A stretch of 64,000 nt of DNA, taken from the NCBI RefSeq assembly GCF_001523745.2, contig NZ_CP013386.1, forward strand, positions 3,038,001-3,102,000, in the 5' to 3' direction. The notes below the pieces were generated by a model. It saw nothing but the letters and a program-made list of their open reading frames with translations. It was not told where the DNA came from and searched no databases. Source of the DNA: Burkholderia mayonis. GTDB lineage: Bacteria > Pseudomonadota > Gammaproteobacteria > Burkholderiales > Burkholderiaceae. Positions 55,985-64,000 of this stretch are shown here, piece after piece (within the stretch, counting starts at the first letter, position 1; the number at the start of each line of letters is the position of its first letter). Made by a program: the position numbers and the translations under genes.

Positions 55985-56842
55985 ATGTCCAGCAACACCC
56001 CTCCGATCGTCCTCACTTTCGGCCTGTCCGATCCGACAGGCGGCTCTGGCCTGCAAGCCGACCTGATGACTCTGGCGAGCATGGGCTGCCACGGCGTGTC
56101 CGTGCTGACGGGCTACACCGTGCGCGACTCCGCCGCCTGCGACGAAGTCACCGGCCTCGATCCGGATACCGTCGCCGCACAGGCGCGCATGCTGCTCGAA
56201 GACATGCCCGTCGCCGCGTTCAAGATCGGCGCCGCGACGCGGGCGGAAGTCGTGAGCGCGATCGCCGAAGTGGTCGCCGATTACGACGGCGTGCCGCTCG
56301 TCCTCGCGCCGGACTTCACGCTCGACGACGAGCATGTGCTCGCCGCCGACGACCTGCGCGAATCGGTCGCCGATCTGCTCGCGCCGCAGACGACACTCCT
56401 CGTCGCCGACCACGCGACGCTCATCGCGCTCGCGCAGCCGGACGGCGACGCCGAAGCGCCGAACCTCGACGCCGCACTGTCGCACCTGCTCAGCCAGGGC
56501 TGCGAATACATCCTGGCGACCGAGACCGGCTCGCACCGCCTCGTCAATTCGCTGTACAGCGAGGAAGGCCAGATCCGGCAAGATCTATGGGAACGCACGC
56601 CGCATCGGTTGATGGGCATCACCGACACGCTCGGCGCGGCGATCGCCGCTCTGCTCGCGAACGGCCAGGAACCGCCCGAGGCGGTGCGCGAAGCGCAGGA
56701 ATATCTGTATCAGGCAGCCCGCGATGCGTTTCGGCCCGGAATGGGCGCGTATCTGCCGGATCGTTTCTTCTGGGCCCGCAGCAATGAAGACGACGCGCCT
56801 CCGCCGACGCTGCCGCAGTCGGGCTCGCCCGTCCGGCGGTAA
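55985..56842 (+). CDS. ThiD-like ribokinase-family kinase with altered motifs
   Basis: A 285-residue protein of the hydroxymethylpyrimidine (phosphate) kinase family: TFGLSDPTGGSGLQADLMTLASMGCHGVSVLTGYT matches the ThiD N-terminus well. However, the anion-hole motif GTGCT reads GITDT here (211-215), with Asp in place of the catalytic Cys, the VxDPVM strand reads LVLAPDFTLD, and the TPNxxE motif is missing. It has a 30-residue Pro/Arg-rich tail. It may be a kinase for a related substrate rather than a true ThiD. It is divergent from rubA and ends before a bidirectional terminator. Confidence 0.75.
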   Translation: MSSNTPPIVLTFGLSDPTGGSGLQADLMTLASMGCHGVSVLTGYTVRDSAACDEVTGLDPDTVAAQARMLLEDMPVAAFKIGAATRAEVVSAIAEVVADYDGVPLVLAPDFTLDDEHVLAADDLRESVADLLAPQTTLLVADHATLIALAQPDGDAEAPNLDAALSHLLSQGCEYILATETGSHRLVNSLYSEEGQIRQDLWERTPHRLMGITDTLGAAIAALLANGQEPPEAVREAQEYLYQAARDAFRPGMGAYLPDRFFWARSNEDDAPPPTLPQSGSPVRR

Positions 56843-57054
56843 GCCGCTTCATTGCCGCCCGCACCAGCGCGATCGAGCTGCCCGCCAACGTTCCAGACGG
56901 ATTCCAGTCGTCATCGCCGATTCGTCCGGAACGTTCAACTCAACAATAGCGGCGACTAGCAACACGACTTGCGTCGCGCAGCCGCCTGATGCCGATGACA
57001 GCGGCCAATGACGGCGGCCGATGCCGCGTTCGATCGCCGTTCGGCTTTCCTCGG
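56843..57054. other. Gap after the ThiD-like gene
   Basis: I see no gene in the roughly 200 bases between the ThiD-like stop and the terminator hairpin, and about 50 further bases separate the hairpin from the groEL stop. Confidence 0.5.
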
Positions 57055-57100
57055 CCCCAAACGAAAACACCCGCATTGCTGCGGGTGTTTTCGTTTGGGG
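57055..57100. terminator. Perfect bidirectional terminator between thiD-like and groEL
   Basis: A perfect 21-bp inverted repeat (arms 57055-57075 and 57080-57100) around a 4-base loop. The GC core (CACCCGC/GCGGGTG) is flanked by an A-run on one side and a T-run on the other, so it is an intrinsic terminator for groEL on the minus strand and for the ThiD-like gene on the plus strand. Confidence 0.93.
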
Positions 57101-57147
57101 GAACGCGCGTTGCCGCGCGTCCTTCGATGCAATCGGCGCTACGCCAA

Positions 57148-58791
<1,644 letters not shown>

Positions 58792-58835
58792 CTAACTCCT
58801 TGAAATCTTTGAGAATGTGATCCGTTGGCGAACGC

Positions 58836-59129
58836 TTACTGAGCGTTGACCACGGCCATGATGTCTTCTTCGCGCATCACGAGCAGTTCCTGGCCGTCGA
58901 CCTTGACGGTTTGGCCAGCGTATTTGCCGAACAGAACACGATCGCCGACCTTCACGTCGAGGGCGATCGGAGCGCCCTTGTCATCGCGCTTGCCCGGGCC
59001 GATGGCCAGAACTTCGCCTTGATCCGGCTTCTCAGCGGCTGCGTCGGGAATGACGATGCCCGAGGCGGTCTTGGTTTCCTGATCCAGGCGCTTGACGATC
59101 ACGCGATCATGCAACGGACGAAGGTTCAT
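58836..59129 (-). CDS. groS: Co-chaperonin GroES
   Basis: 97 residues starting [29 protein letters not shown], with the mobile loop and [26 protein letters not shown] at the end. A GAGGAG ribosome site lies 5 bases before this ATG; an in-frame GTG two codons upstream is too close to it. Heptameric lid of GroEL. First gene of the operon. Confidence 0.98.
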   Translation of the reverse strand: MNLRPLHDRVIVKRLDQETKTASGIVIPDAAAEKPDQGEVLAIGPGKRDDKGAPIALDVKVGDRVLFGKYAGQTVKVDGQELLVMREEDIMAVVNAQ

Positions 59130-59204
59130 ATTCACTCCTCTCTTGATTGAGACTGAAGAACGCTGAGGGAAACTGCCGGACAGCTCGCCGACCGGCAGGA
59201 ATTG

Positions 59205-59231
59205 TTAGCACTCTCGTGCAGCGAGTGCTAA
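59205..59231 (-). promoter_or_regulatory. CIRCE operator (HrcA-binding site)
   Basis: A perfect copy of the consensus: TTAGCACTC, nine bases, GAGTGCTAA. It overlaps the start-point side of the groES promoter. HrcA bound here represses groESL until heat shock, when free GroEL becomes scarce. Confidence 0.97.
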
Positions 59232-59259
59232 TTATATGGACGGGTTTTGACAAATTCAA
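59231..59259 (-). promoter_or_regulatory. groESL sigma-70 promoter
   Basis: On the minus strand, TTGAAT (-35; plus 59254-59259) is 17 bases from a consensus TATAAT (-10; plus 59231-59236). The CIRCE operator starts at the -10 box, so HrcA would block transcription initiation. No sigma-32 promoter is obvious here. Confidence 0.8.
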
Positions 59260-59665
59260 GAAGAGGAATCGCCAGCGATTCAGCAAAATTTCGGCGCGGC
59301 GAAATCCGGGGGAAACGCGGCCGGGATGCGTTGTCGGATTGCGCAACAATCTCAATCGAAACAATCGCTTGAGGCGGAATCGGCCGATGCGGCGGAATGC
59401 GGCGCGAGCCGCCGCGCGCATTGTCGGAGCGGATCTGAGGCGGGGTTGCCTCGTTGACTCGATCGGCGGCGAAGGTACGATCATCGCATACATATTCCTT
59501 ACATCCAAGCCAATCCGCCTGCCCGCCCGCGGTCCCACGGATGCCGGCGCACCGCCGCCCTCGCCTAGCCCGTGGCTCGGACGACAAGTCCGGCACCGGA
59601 ACGACAAGGCGACATGACGTCGCCGCCATGCCGCCCTGGTTCGACTTCCGGCCAATTTTCCGGCG

Positions 59666-59774
59666 AGACATCATGTATGGACCTGCCGCACCTCAAGGTA
59701 CGCGGATTAAGCTTGAGGTCGGTTACACCTCGGCTCAGAGCCGCATTGAGGGGGCAGGTCCATACATGATGTCT
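59666..59774. repeat. 109-base inverted-repeat element
   Basis: Perfect 22-bp arms (59666-59687 and 59753-59774) enclose 65 bases that can themselves form smaller stems, among them an 8-bp stem (59690-59697 with 59712-59719) and a 5-bp one (59731-59735 with 59739-59743). No coding sequence and no flanking target duplication seen. It could be a MITE-like element or a structured RNA. Confidence 0.7.
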
Positions 59775-59787
59775 AGTGACTAGAGTA

Positions 59788-59818
59788 GGCGCGTCCCGTA
59801 GCATCGTCGGGACGCGCC
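59788..59818 (-). terminator. Hairpin after the repeat-protein gene
   Basis: An 11-bp perfect GC-rich stem (59788-59798 with 59808-59818, 9-base loop) starts 8 bases after the stop codon of the minus-strand repeat gene. There is no long U-run, so it may work with Rho or as an mRNA end stabiliser. Confidence 0.6.
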
Positions 59819-59826
59819 GCGCCGCA

Positions 59827-61620
59827 TTACTTCGGCAGCGCGCCGGCGAGCGTCGCAACCGCCGATGTGACCGGAGCGAGCGGGTTCGACGCCGGAGCAG
59901 CCGACTTCGACGACGAGACCGTCAGGTCCGGCAGCGACGCCACCACTGCACCGGCCGACGAGCCTACCGAGTTGACAACCGTGCTCGCGACGACAGCGCC
60001 CGTCGACAGCAACGAACCGGTTGCGGCCGCCGTGCTGCCGAACGCGTTGCTGCCCAACGTCAACATCTTCCCGGCCGAGGTCGCGCCCGAACCCATCAGC
60101 GCGGAGCCGACGCTTCCGAGCTGCGAGCCCGCTGCGACGCCGGTGCCGGCCGCCCCCGTCAGCATACCTGCGACGCTGCCGATCGTGCCGCCGACGGCTG
60201 CAGCCGGATTGCTGCCCGCGACGGTCGCAATCGTACCTGCCGCAGTGTTCGCTGCGCTCGTCAGCGCGCCAGCCGGATTGCTGACGGGCAACGCGCCCAC
60301 GAGACCGCTGACCGCGCCCGTTACCGGATTGCCGTTCGCCACGCGCACGAGCGCGCCTGCGATGTTGTTCACGGCACCCGTCAATGCGCCCGTGGGGTTG
60401 GCGACAGGCAGCGCGTTCGTCAGGCCGCTCACGACGCTCGTGATCGGCGCGATCGGATTGCCGCCGATCGCGTTCGCGAGCGTGCCGGCCACGTTGTTCA
60501 CGACGCCCGGCAGCGGATTGTTGCTCGCGGCGCCCGCAAGCGTGCCGGCCGCGTTGCTGCCCGCGCCCGCCAGCGCGCTCGTCACGTTGCCGGCGGCACC
60601 CACCAATGCGCCAGCCGAGTTGCTGAGAGCGGCAGGCAGCGTGTTGCTCAGGCCGCCGACAGCGCCTGCGAGCGGGTTGTTGCTCGCGAGACCCGTCAGC
60701 GTACCCACGGCGTTGTTTGCAACGCCGGATAGCGGGTTGTTCGTCACCGCGTTTTGCAGCGTACCCACTGCGTTATTCAGCGCGCCCGGCAACGGGTTGT
60801 TGTTCGCCAGATTCGTCAGCGTGCCTACGGCGCTGTTCGCGATGCCGGACAGCGGGTTGTTGGTCACCGCGTTTTGCAGCGTACCCACCCCGTTATTCAG
60901 CGCGCCCGGCAACGGGTTGTTGCTCGCCAGATTCGTCAGCGTGCCTACGGCGCTGTTCGCGATGCCGGACAGCGGGTTGTTGGTCACCGCGTTTTGCAGC
61001 GGACCCACTGCGTTATTCAGCGCGCCCGGCAACGGGTTGTTGCTCGCCAGATTCGTCAGCGTACCTACGGCGCTGTTCGCGATGCCGGACAGCGGGTTGT
61101 TCGTCACCGCGTTTTGCAGCGTACCCACCCCGTTATTCAGCGCGCCCGGCAACGGGTTGTTGTTCGCCAGATTCGTCAGCGTGCCTACGGCGCTGTTCGC
61201 GATGCCGGACAGCGGGTTGTTGGTCACCGCGTTTTGCAGCGTACCCACTGCGTTATTCAGCGCGCCCGGCAACGGGTTGTTGCTCGCCAGATTCGTCAGC
61301 GTACCGACCGCATTGTTCACAACACCCTGAACGGGGTTATGACTCACCGCGTTCGCGAACGTGCCTGCCAAGTTGGCGAGTGCGCCGGCGCCGACCGACG
61401 CGTCGGCCGAGCCGAGCACGCTGGCGTGGATCGCCCCCTGCTGCGCACCGCCGGCAAGCCCCGATACAGCGCTACCCGAGCCAACGCCGCCCAGATCGCC
61501 GACCGAAGCAGAGATCGGAAGGGTATTCAGCCCACCTGCGACGGCCGGCATCGCCGCCGCCCCCCCGAACGCGACTGCTGCCGACAGTGCAATGCTCGTC
61601 AACTTGAAGTTTTGTTTCAT
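59827..61620 (-). CDS. Secreted repetitive Asn/Ala/Gly-rich protein of unknown function
   Basis: A 597-residue protein with a Sec signal peptide (MKQNFKLTSIALSAAVAFGGAAAMPAVA, cleavage expected near residue 28). About residues 98-298 are five 40-residue repeats, each two 20-residue halves of the type AVGTLTNLASNNPLPGALNN and AVGTLQNAVTNNPLSGIANS. The rest is a looser version of the same pattern (NPxxGxxxNxxGxL), ending LAPVTSAVATLAGALPK. No cysteine, membrane anchor or known domain is visible. The periodic turns suggest a solenoid or fibrous surface or periplasmic protein. The start after a short leader puts the signal peptide at the N-terminus. Confidence 0.85.
   Translation of the reverse strand: MKQNFKLTSIALSAAVAFGGAAAMPAVAGGLNTLPISASVGDLGGVGSGSAVSGLAGGAQQGAIHASVLGSADASVGAGALANLAGTFANAVSHNPVQGVVNNAVGTLTNLASNNPLPGALNNAVGTLQNAVTNNPLSGIANSAVGTLTNLANNNPLPGALNNGVGTLQNAVTNNPLSGIANSAVGTLTNLASNNPLPGALNNAVGPLQNAVTNNPLSGIANSAVGTLTNLASNNPLPGALNNGVGTLQNAVTNNPLSGIANSAVGTLTNLANNNPLPGALNNAVGTLQNAVTNNPLSGVANNAVGTLTGLASNNPLAGAVGGLSNTLPAALSNSAGALVGAAGNVTSALAGAGSNAAGTLAGAASNNPLPGVVNNVAGTLANAIGGNPIAPITSVVSGLTNALPVANPTGALTGAVNNIAGALVRVANGNPVTGAVSGLVGALPVSNPAGALTSAANTAAGTIATVAGSNPAAAVGGTIGSVAGMLTGAAGTGVAAGSQLGSVGSALMGSGATSAGKMLTLGSNAFGSTAAATGSLLSTGAVVASTVVNSVGSSAGAVVASLPDLTVSSSKSAAPASNPLAPVTSAVATLAGALPK
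60727..61327 (-). repeat. Five tandem 120-base repeats
   Basis: Near-identical 120-bp units start at about 60727, 60847, 60967, 61087 and 61207, inside the secreted repetitive protein gene. Variable positions (Ser/Asn in LA[SN]NN, Ala/Gly in NN[AG]VG) differ between units, which marks recombination or gene-conversion history. Expect copy-number variation between strains. Confidence 0.92.
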
Positions 61621-62713
61621 ATGTGACCTCGTTTGGATAGGTACTGCCGTCATTACGGCGCGAAGGTCATCGCACGGAGCATGCCAGCGTGCGCGCCGGA
61701 TCGATCGCGCACCGTTCCTTCAAGAAAACAAATCCACACCGAATTTAATTGCTCGATACGTCGCGCGAGCAGCACAGTTGACGCCTCTTCTTTCCCTCGT
61801 TACGCGTGCCGTAACGTAACATCACACTCCATACCGTTACATTTTCATCAAAAACATATACTTATTCATCACATAAATAAATTCCATAAAAATCTCATGA
61901 AAATTCAATAGAAAATTCAATCGATAGACCTGTGAAAACCTGCACTCCGCTTGTCCATGCGAGCCGAGGGTAGGCAAGCCGAAGCGGCCGACAATCATCG
62001 ACTCGCCGCGCAGGTCGCCTAAAGACAGTCCGGTACAGCGGACGACGAAAACGTATTCATGCACCGTCCTGCAAGGATAACCACGCATCCACGTGCGTGA
62101 GCGTCTTTCCATCTTTCCCGTACAACCCCCGCTCTCCCCTGCGGATCCTGATGTCGACGGGCATGTCTGCAAGCATGGTGGCGTCCACGTGCGTGTATAT
62201 CCTCTGGCATCCGATCGACGACAGCCTTCATTGTCTTTCATATTGAAATGACAAATTCACATTACAGACAAAATATTTCTCTCATATTTCATTTAAATTC
62301 ATATAAAAATTGATTAAAAATGACTATGTGATATTTCTCTTCATCGTGAGCCAACGCATGAAAGATCGAACGAATTCGATGCCGTTCACGAAACGGACAT
62401 CTTCATCGAAGCCGAGCATCGCGCATCACCCGGCGATCCAACGACGCGGTTGAAAATGACGAAGAAGGAGAAGGCGCGCATTGCGGGCCGCGAGGAAGCA
62501 CGCGCGACATGCCGGGCGAGCATCGCTCGTCTCGCGTGTATTTGAAGAGGAAGGATTTCCTGACAAGAAGCAGCGCTGCACATGTCGGCCGTCACGACAG
62601 CGAACAGGCAAACATCGCGCGAACATCACCGGCCATGCGATGCAGACGGAACCAGCGATTTGCGAATCGACCGCGGCGCATTCACGCTCAACCGATCCGT
62701 CGGCATCGATGCG
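61621..62713. other. AT-rich intergenic region, no gene seen
   Basis: About 1.1 kb. Two segments (roughly 61820-61925 and 62240-62345) are strikingly AT-rich for this genome. Open frames of up to 134 codons occur, but none has chromosome-like codon bias or recognisable protein features. It should contain the promoter of the repeat-protein gene and perhaps silencing or regulatory sequence. Confidence 0.5.
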
Positions 62714-63139
62714 CTACGCGGCCTTTCTCGCGGCGGCTGCGCGTTTCTTCGACTGCGTCGATGCTTCGCACGCCGACGCGTCGCAAGTCGTCTCGGCGGA
62801 GTTGACACCTGATTGATGCGTTCGATACGCATCGCCCCATTCCCGCAAGCTGATCAGCACGGGAGCGAGCGTCTTGCCGAACGGCGTCAATTCGTACTCG
62901 ACCTTCGGCGGCACCTGCGGATAGACGTGGCGCGCGACGATCCCGTCCGCCTCGAGTTCGCGCAACTGCAGCGTCAGCATCCGCTGCGTCGTGTTCGGCA
63001 TCAGCCGCGTGAGCTCCATGAAACGCTTCTTCTCCCGCAACAAATGAAACAGGATCACCGGCTTCCACAATCCGCCGATGACGGAAAGCGTCACCTCGAC
63101 GGAGCACCCGCTTTTGCTGTCGAAACGTTTCGGTCGCAT
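62714..63139 (-). CDS. HxlR-family winged-helix transcriptional regulator
   Basis: A 141-residue MarR-like regulator of the HxlR family: CSVEVTLSVIGGLWKPVILFHLLREKKRFMELTRLMPNTTQRMLTLQLRELEADGIVAR is the complete DNA-binding core with the N-terminal cysteine (about residue 12) that senses thiols or quinones in homologues. YPQVPPKVEYELTPFGKTLAPVL is the wing. A Lys/Ala-rich tail follows. It is divergent from the oxidoreductase gene, which it probably controls. An in-frame GTG two codons upstream is less well spaced from the AGG. Confidence 0.9.
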   Translation of the reverse strand: MRPKRFDSKSGCSVEVTLSVIGGLWKPVILFHLLREKKRFMELTRLMPNTTQRMLTLQLRELEADGIVARHVYPQVPPKVEYELTPFGKTLAPVLISLREWGDAYRTHQSGVNSAETTCDASACEASTQSKKRAAAARKAA

Positions 63140-63395
63140 CGTCACATACCTACATAATTGATAGTACCGGCCTTAATTGTACGTTCTTGCATCGAACGAA
63201 GTACGCCCGGACAATTCGTCCATCCGCCGTCTGCTCGTCGGCCGGACGCGGGCCAGCTTCGCTCAGCGCGATCCACGTGCGCTCGCGTGCGACACGCGCA
63301 ACGACGCAACGCGCGCCGGTCCTTGATCGGCCACTCTCGAACGCATCGATCGCGCGCCGCGCTTCGTGCGCTCGCCATTTACAGGAGTCGAATCA
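63140..63395. promoter_or_regulatory. Divergent control region of the HxlR regulator and oxidoreductase
   Basis: 256 bases between two divergent genes. The part next to the regulator (63145-63185) is AT-rich with short dyad elements (TAATTGATAGTACC...TTAATTGTAC) that could be operator half-sites. The oxidoreductase has an AGGAG ribosome site 8 bases before its ATG. Exact operators cannot be assigned. Confidence 0.4.
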
Positions 63396-64000
63396 ATGAA
63401 AGCCATCATGCTTCGCCAGCCCGCAGGCCTCGAACAGCTCGAACGCGTGACGCTCGCCGATCCCGGCGCACCCGCCGCGGGCGAGATCCGCGTACGCGTT
63501 CATGCAAGCTCGCTCAACTATCACGATCTCGGCGTCGTCACGGGCAGGATGGGCGCCGCCGACAAACGCATTCCGATGTCGGACGGCGCGGGCGTCGTCG
63601 AAGCGATCGGCAAAGGCGTCACGGAATACGCGGTCGGCGACGCGGTCGTGTCGACCTTCTTCCCGCAATGGCTCGACGGCGGCCCGACCGCCGCGGACTT
63701 CGCGACGGTGCCAGGCGACGGCGTCGACGGCTACGCGCGCGAATCGGTCGTGCGGCCCGCGCATTGGTTCACGCACGCGCCGAAGGGCTACACGCATGCG
63801 GAAGCCGCGACGCTGACGACGGCCGGCCTCACCGCGTGGCGCGCGCTCGTCGTCGACGGCAATCTCAAGGCCGGCGACAGCGTGCTCGTGCTCGGCACGG
63901 GCGGCGTGTCGATCTTCGCGCTGCAGTTCGCAAAACGAATGGGCGCGGCCGTGATCGTCACGTCGTCGTCGGACGAGAAGCTGGAACGCGCTCGCGCGCT
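63396..64000 (+). CDS. Zinc-type alcohol dehydrogenase-like/quinone oxidoreductase (5' part)
   Basis: The first 201 codons of an MDR-superfamily reductase; the window ends inside the cofactor domain. MKAIMLRQPAGLEQLERVTL begins the GroES-like catalytic domain; SSLNYHDLGVVTGR replaces the zinc-binding Cys of alcohol dehydrogenases, as in quinone oxidoreductases. VLVLGTGGVSIFALQFAKRMGA is the NADPH-binding loop. An ACAGGAG ribosome site precedes the ATG. Paired with a divergent HxlR regulator, a usual arrangement for electrophile or quinone detoxification. Confidence 0.9.
   Translation, partial: MKAIMLRQPAGLEQLERVTLADPGAPAAGEIRVRVHASSLNYHDLGVVTGRMGAADKRIPMSDGAGVVEAIGKGVTEYAVGDAVVSTFFPQWLDGGPTAADFATVPGDGVDGYARESVVRPAHWFTHAPKGYTHAEAATLTTAGLTAWRALVVDGNLKAGDSVLVLGTGGVSIFALQFAKRMGAAVIVTSSSDEKLERARA

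Larger units (their letters stand above)
59260..59826. other. Non-coding stretch with two hairpins
   Basis: About 570 bases between the groES promoter and the stop of the repeat-protein gene. Short open frames exist but none shows family resemblance or codon bias of the chromosome. The stretch contains the inverted-repeat element and the terminator listed separately. Confidence 0.5.

Noticed and set aside
59666..59774. Integron attC site
   Set aside because: The arms lack the GTTRRRY/RYYYAAC core sites expected in attC and no integrase or cassette genes are near.
60727..61327. CRISPR-like array
   Set aside because: The 120-bp units are contiguous and coding, with no unique spacers between repeats.
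59867..61330. A 487-codon frame opposite to the repeat-protein gene
   Set aside because: The opposite frame has the signal peptide and consistent repeat logic; this one only mirrors the DNA repeat (VPTALF...) and has no secretion signal or family match.
61837..62241. A 134-codon minus-strand frame in the AT-rich gap
   Set aside because: Mixed composition, no conserved motif, no ribosome site seen, and codon use unlike the surrounding genes.

Overview
The window looks like chromosome 1 of a Burkholderia of the pseudomallei/thailandensis/oklahomensis group. The evidence is very high GC, strong GC3 bias, Burkholderia-type housekeeping proteins, and a gene order (ureABCEFG, waaA-kdoO-waaC, an O-antigen locus with rmlBACD at one end and wbiG/H/I-like genes at the other, then apaH, pyrBX, groESL) that I associate with that group. 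The species cannot be fixed from sequence alone.

Layout. (1) 0.1-4.6 kb: urease structural and accessory genes ureA, B, C, E, F, G on the plus strand. (2) 4.7-9.6 kb, minus strand: waaA, kdoO, waaC (Kdo transfer, Kdo hydroxylation, first heptose) and a phosphomannomutase/phosphoglucomutase, with an intrinsic terminator between pmm and waaC. (3) 9.9-15.3 kb, plus strand: a Wzx-like flippase, two glycosyltransferases, galE and a WecA-like phosphosugar transferase. (4) 15.35-47.8 kb: a large, mosaic O-antigen/surface-glycan island. Its edges are conserved: a wbiI/wbiH/wbiG-like set for an acetamido-dideoxyhexose-primed glycan on one side and rmlBACD (dTDP-L-rhamnose) on the other. Its core is unusual. 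It holds a complete lipid-linked D-arabinofuranose cassette (HAD-UbiA fusion, DprE1-like, DprE2-like, GtrA-like), three GT-C-type membrane glycosyltransferases sharing one DD..Y..RY signature, an O-acyltransferase, a 1738-residue protein with five modules, a sulfotransferase, one Wzm permease with two different Wzt ATPases, and two further GT2 enzymes. (5) 48.2-56.8 kb: apaH, then the minus-strand run yqgE-ruvX-pyrR-pyrB-pyrX-plsC, a helical protein of unknown function, a rubredoxin, and a divergent ThiD-like kinase. (6) 57.1-59.3 kb: groES-groEL under a promoter overlapped by a perfect CIRCE operator, closed by a 46-nt perfect hairpin. (7) 59.6-64 kb: an isolated hairpin element, a secreted repetitive Asn-rich protein built of 40-residue tandem repeats, about 1.1 kb of AT-rich apparently non-coding DNA, and an HxlR-family regulator divergent from a quinone-oxidoreductase-like gene cut by the window end.

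How the genes fit together. The most interesting reading is of region 4. PRPP would be joined to a polyprenyl phosphate (UbiA domain), dephosphorylated (HAD domain), epimerised at C2 (DprE1/DprE2-like) and presented in the periplasm (GtrA-like?) as a D-Araf donor for GT-C enzymes. The rhamnose/acetamidosugar chain would be built in the cytoplasm, capped by methyl and/or sulfate, recognised by the Wzt C-terminal domains and exported by Wzm. Periplasmic arabinosylation would then follow. Every enzyme assignment here rests on motifs; the assembled pathway is inference.
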